From NCBI RefSeq assembly GCF_000373765.1, contig NZ_KB892388.1, positions 1 to 64,000 of the forward strand: 64,000 nt of DNA. The letters are read 5' to 3'. Source of the stretch: Legionella shakespearei DSM 23087. GTDB taxonomy: Bacteria; Pseudomonadota; Gammaproteobacteria; Legionellales; Legionellaceae. A program made the translations under genes and the position numbers. This document shows, in pieces, positions 30,934 through 39,795 of the stretch. The notes beneath the pieces are model-generated. The model saw nothing but the letters and a program-made list of their open reading frames with translations, ran no database searches and had not been told where the DNA came from. Every line of letters starts with the position of its first letter. Position 1 is the stretch's first letter.

Positions 30934-32002
30934 TTTTGGTGCTGGTCCTGCAATGCTTCCTGAGCCTGTATTAAAAGAGGCTCAGGCAGAACTACTGAAT
31001 TGGCAACATTTGGGAATGTCTGTTCTTGAAGTTGGCCACCGAACAAATGAATTCATCTCTTTGCTTGAATGTGCAGAACAATTACTCAGGGAATTACTCG
31101 CGATTCCAGAACATTATCAGGTATTGTTTTTGGGCGGTGCGGCACGCACGCAATTTGCCATGATTCCTATGAATTTTTTGCAGCAAGACGAAGAGGCAGG
31201 CTATTTGGTTACCGGTATCTGGTCTCAAATGGCTTTGGAAGAGGCACAAAAATTAAAAAAAGCATATTGCATCGCTAGTGAACAGAAAAATGATTATACC
31301 TCTGTTCCTGCTGCAAATAGCTGGAACAGCAAAAAAGATACTTCGTATATCTATTACACCCCTAATGAAACAGTCAATGGTGTTCGTTTTCCTTACGTTC
31401 CCCAGACAGGCTCTATACCTTTAATTGCAGATATGACTTCCTGTTTGTTAAGTGAGCCTCTTGATGTGAGTCAATATGGTTTAATCTTTGCTGGAGCGCA
31501 GAAGAATATTGCTAATGCCGGTTTAACTGTAGTGATTGTCAGAAATGATTTATTAGAGCGTTTGCCAGATCCGGTAATCCCTACTATGCTGAATTACAAA
31601 ATACAGGCGGAATATCGATCACTTTATGCCACGCCACCAGTATTTAACTGCTATCTGGCTTTGAAAATGTTTGAATGGATAAAGAAGCAGGGTGGTGTTG
31701 ATGCTTTATTCCAGCAAAATTGTTTAAAGGCAGCTGCTTTGTATCAATATCTTGATGATACAGAGTTTTATACAACAAAAGTGGTGCCTGAAGCCCGTTC
31801 TCTGGTTAATATCTGTTTCTCACTTAGAGATACTGCTTTGGAAGCCCAATTTATTCAAGAAGCGGAGCAACGTAATCTTTGCGCTTTAAAAGGACATCGC
31901 TATGCAGGTGGATTAAGAGCGAGCTTATATAATGCCATGCCAATGGCCGGGGTAAATGCTTTAATTGACTTTATGTCTGACTTTGCAAAGGAAAACAGTT
32001 AG
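30914..32002 (+). CDS. serC: phosphoserine aminotransferase
   Basis: SerC is a PLP enzyme of serine and pyridoxal phosphate synthesis. The 362-residue protein begins [15 protein letters not shown] and has the PLP lysine Lys197 in [27 protein letters not shown] near the end is typical. The ATG lies within the gyrA 3' end (20-base overlap), and its stop overlaps the aroA GTG. The gyrA-serC-aroA-cmk-rpsA order matches the serC-aroA-cmk-rpsA supra-operon of gammaproteobacteria, here attached to gyrA. Confidence 0.95.
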   Translation: MKVRTYNFGAGPAMLPEPVLKEAQAELLNWQHLGMSVLEVGHRTNEFISLLECAEQLLRELLAIPEHYQVLFLGGAARTQFAMIPMNFLQQDEEAGYLVTGIWSQMALEEAQKLKKAYCIASEQKNDYTSVPAANSWNSKKDTSYIYYTPNETVNGVRFPYVPQTGSIPLIADMTSCLLSEPLDVSQYGLIFAGAQKNIANAGLTVVIVRNDLLERLPDPVIPTMLNYKIQAEYRSLYATPPVFNCYLALKMFEWIKKQGGVDALFQQNCLKAAALYQYLDDTEFYTTKVVPEARSLVNICFSLRDTALEAQFIQEAEQRNLCALKGHRYAGGLRASLYNAMPMAGVNALIDFMSDFAKENS

Positions 32003-33318
32003 TGAGCACATTAAATTTTGTCAGTAATCCAGTTACTGCACTCTCTGGGAGTATTAATGTCCCTGGGGATAAATCAATTTCCCATCGCTCCATCATTTTT
32101 GGAGCAATAGCCAATGGCACAACAACGGTTAACGGCTTTCTGGATGGTGAGGACTGTCTTGCAACTCTGAAAGCATTTAAAGCTATGGGCGTATCTATTG
32201 AAGGCCCTGCTGAACAAAAGGTTGTGATTCATGGTGTGGGTAAATACGGGCTAAAAAAGCCAAATCAGGTTGTTGATTGCGGTAACTCCGGTACCAGCCT
32301 GCGTTTACTCGCTGGCTTGCTGGCTGCTCAGCAGTTTGATAGTGAACTTACCGGAGATGAAAGCTTATTAAAAAGGCCCATGCTGCGTATCAGCAAACCT
32401 TTAAGCCAAATGGGTGCCCTTGTTGCTACAAATGAAGGCAAGCCTCCGATTGTCATTAAAGGAGGAAATAAGCTGAACGGGATTGATTATGTGATGCCTG
32501 AGGCAAGTGCGCAGGTAAAATCATGTATTTTATTGGCTGGACTTTATGCTGAGGGTAAGACGCGTATTACTGAAACCGGCGTTAGTCGTGATCACACCGA
32601 AAGAATGCTGAAAACCTTTTCCTATCCTCTGGAGATAAAGGGAAATGTGATTGAAATTGATGGTAAAAGTGAGTTTAAGGGGACTACGGTAACAGTGCCT
32701 GGCGATATTTCATCAGCTGCTTTTTTTATTGTGGCTGCAAGCATTATTCCGGGTTCTGATATTTTGATTCACAGCGTGGGTATTAATCCGACTCGGACAG
32801 GTATTATCCATATTTTAAAGACCATGGGTGCTGATATTACCATTTTAAATGAAAGGAATTTTGGTGAAGAAGCAGTAGCCGATCTGCAAATCAGACACGC
32901 ACCGTTAAAAGGGATTGAAATTCCTGTCACTATGGTCCCATTAGCCATTGATGAATTTCCTGTCATTTTTATAGCGGCAGCATGTGCTGAAGGAAAAACG
33001 GTTTTGCGCGGAGCAAAAGAATTGCGCCTGAAAGAAAGTGACAGGATTGGTGCTATGGCTGATGGTTTGATTCATATGGGGATTAAGGCTGAAGCATTAG
33101 AGGACGGTATTGTCATTCATGGTGGCAAAATGCAGGGTGGGGTAGTGGATAGCTATGGTGATCACCGAATTGCTATGTCTTTTGCGGTAGCTGGTGCTGT
33201 TGCAGAAAATCCGGTGACTATTAAAAACTGTGTGAATGTTGCGACTTCATTTCCTGGTTTTGTCGCCACTGCAAACTCACTTCATTTTCGTATAGAGGAT
33301 ATAGTTGACAATGATTGA
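32002..33318 (+). CDS. aroA: 3-phosphoshikimate 1-carboxyvinyltransferase (EPSP synthase)
   Basis: AroA makes EPSP in the shikimate pathway. The 438-residue protein has the active-site N-terminal motif GDKSISHRSI, DCGNSGTSLRLLAG and the RLKESDRI motif. The alanine at the position after the GNSGT block and the overall form resemble class II enzymes, but I do not press that. The start is GTG at 32002, sharing a base with the serC stop. The 3' end overlaps the cmk start by 8 bases, giving coupled translation. Confidence 0.95.
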   Translation: MSTLNFVSNPVTALSGSINVPGDKSISHRSIIFGAIANGTTTVNGFLDGEDCLATLKAFKAMGVSIEGPAEQKVVIHGVGKYGLKKPNQVVDCGNSGTSLRLLAGLLAAQQFDSELTGDESLLKRPMLRISKPLSQMGALVATNEGKPPIVIKGGNKLNGIDYVMPEASAQVKSCILLAGLYAEGKTRITETGVSRDHTERMLKTFSYPLEIKGNVIEIDGKSEFKGTTVTVPGDISSAAFFIVAASIIPGSDILIHSVGINPTRTGIIHILKTMGADITILNERNFGEEAVADLQIRHAPLKGIEIPVTMVPLAIDEFPVIFIAAACAEGKTVLRGAKELRLKESDRIGAMADGLIHMGIKAEALEDGIVIHGGKMQGGVVDSYGDHRIAMSFAVAGAVAENPVTIKNCVNVATSFPGFVATANSLHFRIEDIVDND

Positions 33319-34009
33319 TAAAAGAGTACCCGTCATTACTTTAGACGGCCCCAGCGGTACGGGCAAAGGGACTTTGTGTCATTTACTGGCCAAACATCTG
33401 GGATGGAATATGCTTGATAGTGGAGCAATTTACCGTGTTTTGGCTTATGCCGTCCGTAAAAATGGAATTAATCCGGATAATATGGATAATATGGAGCAAC
33501 TCACACAGTTGGCCTTGAATCTGAATTTGCGTTTTGAATCTTCTGCTGAAAATGAAACACAGGTAATCCTGGATGATGAAGATGTATCTCAACACATTCG
33601 TAGCGAGCAATGCGGGCAGGATGCATCAAAAATTGCCGCTATACCTGAGGTCAGACAAGCATTGCTTGAGCGCCAGAGAAACTTTGCTCAGCCGCCGGGT
33701 CTGGTCACCGATGGCAGAGATATGGGCACAGTAGTGTTTCCTGATGCAGTTTTAAAGGTCTTTTTGTATGCAACCAGTGAAGAAAGAGCAAATAGACGCT
33801 ATTTACAGTTGAAAGATAGTGGAATTAATGTTAGCCTCGCGCAGGTTGTAGAAGAATTGGTTAAACGTGATACAAGGGATACTGCTCGTACACACGCACC
33901 ACTGAAACCAGCAGAAGATGCTGTTAAAATCGATACAACCGGATTAACAATTGTACAAGTCTATCAGAATGTATTACTATTATTAGGTAAACATCTAAAT
34001 AGTGTGTAG
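33311..34009 (+). CDS. cmk: cytidylate kinase
   Basis: Cmk phosphorylates CMP and dCMP. The protein from the ATG at 33311 has 232 residues, with the P-loop DGPSGTGKGT near residues 13-22, the LDSGAIYRVLA motif, VTDGRDMGTVVFP and RDTRDTARTHAPLKPA. A TTG at 33305 would add two residues; the ATG is preferred. It overlaps aroA by 8 bases and precedes rpsA, the conserved order. Confidence 0.95.
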   Translation: MIDKRVPVITLDGPSGTGKGTLCHLLAKHLGWNMLDSGAIYRVLAYAVRKNGINPDNMDNMEQLTQLALNLNLRFESSAENETQVILDDEDVSQHIRSEQCGQDASKIAAIPEVRQALLERQRNFAQPPGLVTDGRDMGTVVFPDAVLKVFLYATSEERANRRYLQLKDSGINVSLAQVVEELVKRDTRDTARTHAPLKPAEDAVKIDTTGLTIVQVYQNVLLLLGKHLNSV

Positions 34010-34032
34010 AATGATTGTTTTTTTGTTGGGGG

Positions 34033-34066
34033 GGAAGGTGAGCGGACCTCATTCTTCCATTTTTTT
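34033..34066 (+). promoter_or_regulatory. hairpin plus T-tract in the rpsA leader
   Basis: GGAAGGTGAG (34033-34042) can pair with CTCATTCTTCC (34048-34058) around a five-base loop, with one small internal bulge, followed by ATTTTTTT. It looks like an intrinsic terminator or attenuator placed between cmk and rpsA, 19 bases before the rpsA ATG. It may control S1 supply or end the upstream transcript. Confidence 0.5.
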
Positions 34067-34084
34067 ACTAAAGAGTTTATTAAC

Positions 34085-35761
34085 ATGTCTGAAAGTTTCA
34101 AAGAACTATTTGAGCAAAGTATTGTCGGCGCTCAATTTTATCCTGGTGCCATTATCACAGCTAAAGTTATTGGTATAGATGATGACTACGTAACATTAAA
34201 TGCTGGCTTGAAGTCAGAAGGTATTGTTGCTGTAGAAGAATTCTATGACAAAGATGGCGCACTGGAAATTAGCCTGGGCGATACTGTCGAAGTAGCATTG
34301 GATTCAGTAGAAGACGGCTACGGCGAAACGCTGCTTTCAAGAGAAAAAGCCAAGCGTCAGGAAGCATGGCGCAAATTGTCCAAATCCCATGAAAATAATG
34401 AAACAGTTACTGGTCTCATTTCTGGTAAAGTCAAAGGTGGCTTTACTGTTGAAATTGGTACCATACGCGCATTCCTGCCTGGTTCGTTAGTGGATGTAAG
34501 ACCAGTAAGAGATCCTTCTTACCTTGAAGGTAAAGAACTTGAGTTTAAAGTAATCAAGATGGATCTGAAGCGCAACAATATCGTTGTATCACGTCGTGCA
34601 GTGGTTGAAGAAGAAAGTAGTGCTGACAGACAAGCCCTGCTCGAATCATTACATGATGGCCAGGAACTTCATGGTATCGTCAAGAACCTTACCGATTACG
34701 GTGCGTTCATTGATCTTGGCGGCATAGACGGCCTGTTACACATCACTGATATTTCCTGGAAACGTGTTAAACATCCAAGTGAATTACTGTCAGTAGGTCA
34801 AGATGTTAAAGTTAAGGTATTAAGTTTCGATAGCGAAAGAAACCGTGTTTCTTTAGGTATGAAACAATTAGGTAATGATCCTTGGGTTGACCTGGTTGAG
34901 CGTTATCCGTTAACCAAGCGTCTGCAAGGTAAAGTAACCAACATCACTGATTACGGTTGCTTCGTTGAAATTGAAGAAGGTGTAGAAGGTTTAGTACACA
35001 TGTCTGAAATGGATTGGACTAACAAAAACGTTCATCCAAGCAAAGTCGTATCTATGGGCGATGTAGTTGACGTAATGGTTCTTGAAATTGATGAAGACCG
35101 TCGTCGTATCTCTCTGGGTATGAAGCAATGTGTAGGTAATCCATGGCAGCAATTCGCTTCTGTACACAGCAAAGGTCAGAAAGTAAGTGGCAAGATTCGT
35201 TCTATCACTGACTTTGGAATCTTTATTGGTCTTGATGGCGAGATTGATGGTCTGGTTCACTTGTCAGATATTTCCTGGACTGTTCCTGGTGAAGAGGCTG
35301 TAAAACAGTTTAAGAAAGGCCAAGAGCTGGAAGCTGTGATTTTAGCAATCGATCCAGAGCGTGAGCGTATTTCTTTAGGAATCAAACAACTTGAAGGTGA
35401 TAACTTCACAAGTTTTGCTGATTCATATACTAAAGGCGCAATCGTTAAAGGAACTGTAACAGCAGTAGATGCCAAGTCGGTTACTGTAGCATTGGCTGAT
35501 GATATTACTGGAACTATCCGTGCCAGTGAACTGTCTGACGAGCGCGTTGATGATGCGACTACTCTTGTAAAAGAGGGCGATGAAATCGAAGCCAAGATCA
35601 TCAATGTTGACAGAAAGAATCGTTCAATCACTCTTTCTGTTAAAGCGAAAGATGCTCAAGACGAAGCTGAAGCAATCAAAAAATACTCAAGAGCAGAAGG
35701 TACTTCAACAACTCTGGGTGATTTATTGAAAGAAAAAATGGCAAGTAAAGAAGGCGAATAA
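34085..35761 (+). CDS. rpsA: 30S ribosomal protein S1
   Basis: S1 recruits mRNA to the ribosome. The 558-residue protein contains six S1 (OB-fold) repeats. Repeats 3-6 carry clear [25 protein letters not shown] and [13 protein letters not shown] motifs, while the first two are the divergent ribosome-binding ones. Length is the standard for gammaproteobacteria. A hairpin with T-tract lies just upstream and a good terminator just downstream, so the gene is bounded as a unit at the end of the gyrA-serC-aroA-cmk run. Confidence 0.97.
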   Translation: MSESFKELFEQSIVGAQFYPGAIITAKVIGIDDDYVTLNAGLKSEGIVAVEEFYDKDGALEISLGDTVEVALDSVEDGYGETLLSREKAKRQEAWRKLSKSHENNETVTGLISGKVKGGFTVEIGTIRAFLPGSLVDVRPVRDPSYLEGKELEFKVIKMDLKRNNIVVSRRAVVEEESSADRQALLESLHDGQELHGIVKNLTDYGAFIDLGGIDGLLHITDISWKRVKHPSELLSVGQDVKVKVLSFDSERNRVSLGMKQLGNDPWVDLVERYPLTKRLQGKVTNITDYGCFVEIEEGVEGLVHMSEMDWTNKNVHPSKVVSMGDVVDVMVLEIDEDRRRISLGMKQCVGNPWQQFASVHSKGQKVSGKIRSITDFGIFIGLDGEIDGLVHLSDISWTVPGEEAVKQFKKGQELEAVILAIDPERERISLGIKQLEGDNFTSFADSYTKGAIVKGTVTAVDAKSVTVALADDITGTIRASELSDERVDDATTLVKEGDEIEAKIINVDRKNRSITLSVKAKDAQDEAEAIKKYSRAEGTSTTLGDLLKEKMASKEGE

Positions 35762-35777
35762 TTCTTTATTGTTGTGT

Positions 35778-35808
35778 AAAAAAGCGTAGAGAAATCTGCG
35801 CTTTTTTT
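35778..35808 (+). terminator. intrinsic terminator of rpsA
   Basis: AAAAAGCGTAGA pairs with TCTGCGCTTTTTT around a GAAA loop, with one T-G wobble pair, and the stem runs into a T-tract. It lies 17 bases after the rpsA stop. Confidence 0.8.
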
Positions 35809-35823
35809 GTTTGTGTGAACTAA

Positions 35824-36022
35824 TTTAATTTGAGTTATGGATAAGAACGTTGTTTGAGCCAGTGTTTACCTCGATCCATTCGGGCTGAGGAAGCGCGATA
35901 GCGCTGTCTCGAAGCCTTGGCATGGTGCTAAGGGCTTCGAGACGAGGCTACCGCCTCTCCTCAGCCCAAACGGCATCGAAGTAACGACTGAATAAAACAA
36001 GCTTATCCATAACTCACGTTAA
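35824..36022. repeat. family D palindromic element, copy 2
   Basis: The element fills most of the gap between rpsA and lapA. The outer arms are TGAGTTATGGATAAG and CTTATCCATAACTCA. The inner arms are TTCGGGCTGAGGAAGCGCG and its complement with the CTTCGAGAC pairs. It has drifted (CATTCGGGC, GCCCAAACGG) relative to the copies at 16772 and 59313. The central part has the same orientation as the copy at 16772. Confidence 0.85.
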
Positions 36023-36130
36023 TTTAACGTGAATTATTAAGACGTATTTTTTAAGTTCATTTAACTGACTTATTGGAAATGTTCATGTTATGATTAATCA
36101 TTTAGAGTATAAAGTTATAAGGAATACTGA

Positions 36131-36421
36131 ATGCGCATACTAATGCTGGTTACTTATATTCTGCTCATTATCATTGGTGTTAGTTTTGCTGCCTTAAACG
36201 CCTCATCTGTCGCTGTTAATTTTTATTTTAAAACGGTTTCCATGCCTATTGCTGTGCTTATGACCATTATGCTTGGGGTTGGGATTTTTGTTGGCTTTAT
36301 ACTGTTTATAGGCAGATACTGGCGTCTGAAACTGGAATGTCATAAGATAAAAAATCAGTTAAAACTTACAGAAAAAGAAATCAAAAATTTACGCTCAATT
36401 CCTTTACAGGATCAGCATTAA
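36131..36421 (+). CDS. lapA: LapA-domain membrane protein
   Basis: The 96-residue protein has two membrane segments (about residues 4-24 and 37-62) and a basic, coiled C-terminal tail (LKLECHKIKNQLKLTEKEIKNLR), the form of LapA (YciS). LapA works with LapB in control of lipopolysaccharide synthesis through LpxC stability. The gene is 52 bases before lapB, the conserved pairing. An AAGGAAT ribosome site precedes the ATG. Confidence 0.85.
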   Translation: MRILMLVTYILLIIIGVSFAALNASSVAVNFYFKTVSMPIAVLMTIMLGVGIFVGFILFIGRYWRLKLECHKIKNQLKLTEKEIKNLRSIPLQDQH

Positions 36422-36473
36422 TTCTTTTATTAGCAGGAAAACCCAGTATGCATGCAGTGAGGGAAATTAATAA

Positions 36474-37643
36474 ATGATTAATCTATGGCCACTCTTGTTG
36501 CCTGCTGCCGCATGGTCTGGATGGTGGGTTGCGAACCGCAATAATCAGGATAAAAATCCGAATGTCACCAATCGATTGTCCCGTGAATACGTTGTTGGTC
36601 TTAATTATTTATTGAATGAACAATCTGATAAAGCGGTGGATATTTTTATCAAGTTGCTTGAGGTGGATAGCGATACCGTAGAAACTCATCTTGCTTTGGG
36701 AAGTTTGTTCAGGCGGCGTGGTGAAGTGGATAGGGCAATCCGTATTCATCAGAATTTAATTGCAAGGCCACAGTTGAGCATCTTGCAGAGAAAAGAGGCA
36801 TTAATGGCTCTTGGGCAGGATTATATGAGTGCCGGTGTGTTTGACCGCGCTGAGCGTATATTTCTGGAGGTAGTAGAGCTCGGCGGAAGCCGTGAAACAA
36901 GCAGTCTGCAAGGCTTGTTAGCAATCTATCAACAGGAAAAAGCCTGGGAAAAAGCTTTGGACGTAATTAAAAAGCTTGAAATTTCAACAGGTAACAGTTT
37001 GCACAACCAGGCGGCTCATTATTATTGCGAGATGGCGACTCAGTCATTAAAAGTGAATGCCATTGATAGGGCCGTATATTGCATCAAACAGGCAATGAAC
37101 GTTGATCCTGAATCAGTCAGAGCTAGTTTGATGAATGCCAATATTGAAATGAAAGAAGGGCGCTACAAACAGGCAATACGATCTTTAAAAAAGGTTCCGC
37201 TTCAAGATGCTGAATTTTTAACTGAAATTATTGAACCGCTTGTTTTTTGCCATAAAGAACTGGATTTAATGCCTGATTGTATTCATTATCTTGAACAGAC
37301 TTTGGCAGAGCATCCGAGAGCATCTGTGATTTTCGTCATTGCTGAATATTTGCGCCAAAGTAAAAATATGGATGCGGCTATAGATTTCGTAGCAGACAAT
37401 TTAAGCAAACATCCTTCAATTCGAGGATTAAATCGACTTATCTATTGGCATCTTGAGTCAGATCACGGTAAGGTTCGTGACAAGTTACAAATGTTATATG
37501 ATATAACCAGTAAATTTTTAGATAATAAACCAGTGTATCGATGCGGACAATGTGGATTTGGTGGTAAACATTTGCATTGGCATTGTCCAAGTTGTAAACA
37601 ATGGGGTAGAATGAAGCCTATACATGGGTTGGAAGGGGATTAG
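36474..37643 (+). CDS. lapB: LapB lipopolysaccharide assembly protein
   Basis: LapB (YciM) is an inner-membrane TPR protein that delivers LpxC to FtsH. The 389-residue protein has an N-terminal membrane anchor (LWPLLLPAAAWSGWWV), a long series of TPR helices (about residues 38-330) and a C-terminal rubredoxin-type zinc/iron site made of Cys357, Cys360, Cys371 and Cys374 (RCGQCGF, HCPSCKQWG). All parts of the family are present. It pairs with lapA upstream. A GAGGGA ribosome site precedes the ATG. Confidence 0.92.
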   Translation: MINLWPLLLPAAAWSGWWVANRNNQDKNPNVTNRLSREYVVGLNYLLNEQSDKAVDIFIKLLEVDSDTVETHLALGSLFRRRGEVDRAIRIHQNLIARPQLSILQRKEALMALGQDYMSAGVFDRAERIFLEVVELGGSRETSSLQGLLAIYQQEKAWEKALDVIKKLEISTGNSLHNQAAHYYCEMATQSLKVNAIDRAVYCIKQAMNVDPESVRASLMNANIEMKEGRYKQAIRSLKKVPLQDAEFLTEIIEPLVFCHKELDLMPDCIHYLEQTLAEHPRASVIFVIAEYLRQSKNMDAAIDFVADNLSKHPSIRGLNRLIYWHLESDHGKVRDKLQMLYDITSKFLDNKPVYRCGQCGFGGKHLHWHCPSCKQWGRMKPIHGLEGD

Positions 37644-37720
37644 AGCACTGTTATTGAACCGGATAACAGTGGGGAATACGCTACCTAAAAAATAAACGTA
37701 TATAATTTTATGAGACTAAA

Positions 37721-38836
37721 ATGCAATTTATCGATCTGAAAAAACAATATTCCTTAATAGAAAACGATATTCTTAACAGTATCAAAAAAGTATTGGATCA
37801 CGGTCAATACATTATGGGTCCGGAAATTACCGAGCTTGAAAAACAGTTAGCCGATTATATCGGAGTAAAGCATGTTATTGTCAATTCCAGTGGGACTGAC
37901 GCACTTTTAATGGCATTAATGGCTCTGGATATTCAGCCAGGAGATGAAGTTATTACCAGCCCTTTCAGTTTCTTTGCTACTGCTGAGGTGATTAGCCTTT
38001 GTCATGCAGTTCCTGTTTTTGTCGATATTGATCCTTTAACTTATAATATCGATCCAGAAAAACTGGAAGCTGCTATAACTCCCCGAACAAAAGCCATTAT
38101 GCCGGTCAGTCTGTACGGCCAGTGCTCTGATCATGATGCAATTGATGCGATCGCCAGGAAGTATTCGCTACCCGTTATAGAAGATGCTGCCCAGAGTTTC
38201 GGTGCTACTTATAATGGCAAGCATTCCTGTGGTTTATCTACTGTGGGATGCACCAGCTTCTTCCCATCCAAGCCTTTGGGCGGATATGGCGATTCAGGTG
38301 CCTGTTTTACTGATGATGATGAGTTAGCCCAAAAGTTAATTGAAATCAGGATTCATGGCCAAAATGCACGTTATTGCCATAGCAGAGTTGGAATTAATGG
38401 CAGAATGGATACTTTGCAGGCTGCTGTATTGATTGAAAAAATGAAGCTTTTTCCTGCAGAAGTAGTGATGCGACGCAATGTTGCTGAACGCTACGATGCG
38501 ATGTTGTCTTCAATAGTCAAAACACCTGTTATTCAGAAAAACAACACCAGCGTGTATGCGCAATATACCATTGAAGTGAATAACCGAGATGAATTTCAAA
38601 GACACATGAATGCTGCTGGTATTCCTACGGCGGTTCATTATCCTGTAGCAATGCATCTTCAAAAGGCTTTGAGTTATCTTGGCTACAATCATGGTGATTT
38701 TCCCAATGCTGAAAAGGCAAGCAATCGTGTAATCAGTCTGCCTATGCATCCTTATTTGCAGGAAGAAGAGCAGATAGCTGTTGTTGCTGCAGTAAAGAAT
38801 GCATTAATGAAACTCAATCAGGCGGTAGCTGTATAA
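37721..38836 (+). CDS. DegT/DnrJ/EryC1/StrS aminotransferase, WbpE-like
   Basis: The 371-residue PLP enzyme belongs to the sugar aminotransferase family. The PLP lysine is Lys184 in FFPSKPLGGYGDSGA. The RIHGQNARYCHSRVGINGRMDTLQ region closely resembles WbpE-type enzymes, which transaminate UDP-2-acetamido-3-ketoglucuronate on the way to diacetamido-uronic acids of surface polysaccharide. The sugar is inferred from this block only. It sits alone between lapB and pyrF, without wbp partners, and abuts pyrF with no gap (stop then ATG), so the two are probably co-transcribed. Confidence 0.82.
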   Translation: MQFIDLKKQYSLIENDILNSIKKVLDHGQYIMGPEITELEKQLADYIGVKHVIVNSSGTDALLMALMALDIQPGDEVITSPFSFFATAEVISLCHAVPVFVDIDPLTYNIDPEKLEAAITPRTKAIMPVSLYGQCSDHDAIDAIARKYSLPVIEDAAQSFGATYNGKHSCGLSTVGCTSFFPSKPLGGYGDSGACFTDDDELAQKLIEIRIHGQNARYCHSRVGINGRMDTLQAAVLIEKMKLFPAEVVMRRNVAERYDAMLSSIVKTPVIQKNNTSVYAQYTIEVNNRDEFQRHMNAAGIPTAVHYPVAMHLQKALSYLGYNHGDFPNAEKASNRVISLPMHPYLQEEEQIAVVAAVKNALMKLNQAVAV

Positions 38837-39529
38837 ATGACCACAAAATTAATTGTTGCTCTTGATTTTAATAATCAGAATGATGCTTTGACGCTGGTTG
38901 ATCAACTGGATGCCAGGGAATGTGCGTTAAAAGTCGGGAGTGAAATGTTCACCCTTTTGGGGGCTTCTTTTGTAAAGCAGCTTATTCAACGACAATTTAA
39001 AGTATTCCTTGATTTAAAATTTCATGATATTCCCAACACAGTAGCCAAATCATGCAGTGTCGCTGCCGACCTGGGAGTCTGGATGATGAATGTCCATGCC
39101 CTGGGTGGGATGGACATGATGATGGCTGCTAAAAAGGCACTGGAATCACATGGAAAGGACGCACCTCTATTGATTGCCGTTACGGTATTAACCAGCCATA
39201 AACAAGAGGATTTAGAAGATATTGGAGTAAATAAAGCATTGGCTGATGAAGTGATAAGTTTGGCAAAACTGGCGAGAGACTCTGGTTTGGATGGCGTAGT
39301 CAGTTCAGCTCATGAAGCCCGGTTTATCAAGCAGGAGTGTGGTTCTGGTTTTGTAAACGTAACTCCGGGAATACGCCTTCCTTCTGATGCTAAAGACGAC
39401 CAGTCACGTATCATGACACCCGGAGAAGCCATTCAGGCTGGAAGTGATTATCTGGTTATAGGCCGCCCCATTACGCGATCAGCCTCACCTTACCATGTCG
39501 TTTCAGAAATATTGCGTGATATTTCGTGA
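38837..39529 (+). CDS. pyrF: orotidine 5'-phosphate decarboxylase
   Basis: PyrF makes UMP in the last step of pyrimidine synthesis. The 230-residue TIM-barrel protein has VALDFNNQND, the catalytic Lys and Asp in FLDLKFHDIPNTV, and the phosphate-binding GSDYLVIGRPITRSASP. Length is right for the bacterial form. It begins one base after the aminotransferase stop. Confidence 0.95.
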   Translation: MTTKLIVALDFNNQNDALTLVDQLDARECALKVGSEMFTLLGASFVKQLIQRQFKVFLDLKFHDIPNTVAKSCSVAADLGVWMMNVHALGGMDMMMAAKKALESHGKDAPLLIAVTVLTSHKQEDLEDIGVNKALADEVISLAKLARDSGLDGVVSSAHEARFIKQECGSGFVNVTPGIRLPSDAKDDQSRIMTPGEAIQAGSDYLVIGRPITRSASPYHVVSEILRDIS

Positions 39530-39795
39530 TGCATCTTTTTATAAAAATGATCTTATAGTACAATTAGATGTCATCTAATTGACTCGTTTTGATTAATATC
39601 TGTTAGCCTCTTGATTATCTTTCGGCTACATAATGAATCCGAATCAACAGCGGTATTTTCAGAGCCATAAGAATGAATTGTCTCCATTCTATTTTATTCC
39701 AGGATTATTTATGATAATTGTATTAATGTCATTTAATAAATTTTTAAGCTCCTCCGTTTCGATAATAATGGATAAATAGATTTAAGGAAGAAGCC
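39530..39795. other. AT-rich gap upstream of the VpdC-like gene with a perfect dyad
   Basis: The gap of 266 bases has no gene. It holds a 21-nt perfect dyad (39561-39581), CAATTAGATG-T-CATCTAATTG. The one-base centre makes it unsuited to an RNA hairpin and more like a protein operator. AAGGAAGAAG (39783-39792) is the ribosome site for the next gene. No dispersed repeat family is seen here, unlike most gaps of this size in the window. Confidence 0.7.
39561..39581. promoter_or_regulatory. perfect 10-1-10 dyad, operator-like
   Basis: CAATTAGATG is followed by T and its exact inverse CATCTAATTG. It lies 32 bases after pyrF and 215 bases before the VpdC-like gene. The symmetric form fits a dimeric regulator of the kind that could control the effector gene. 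No regulator is identified. Confidence 0.4.
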
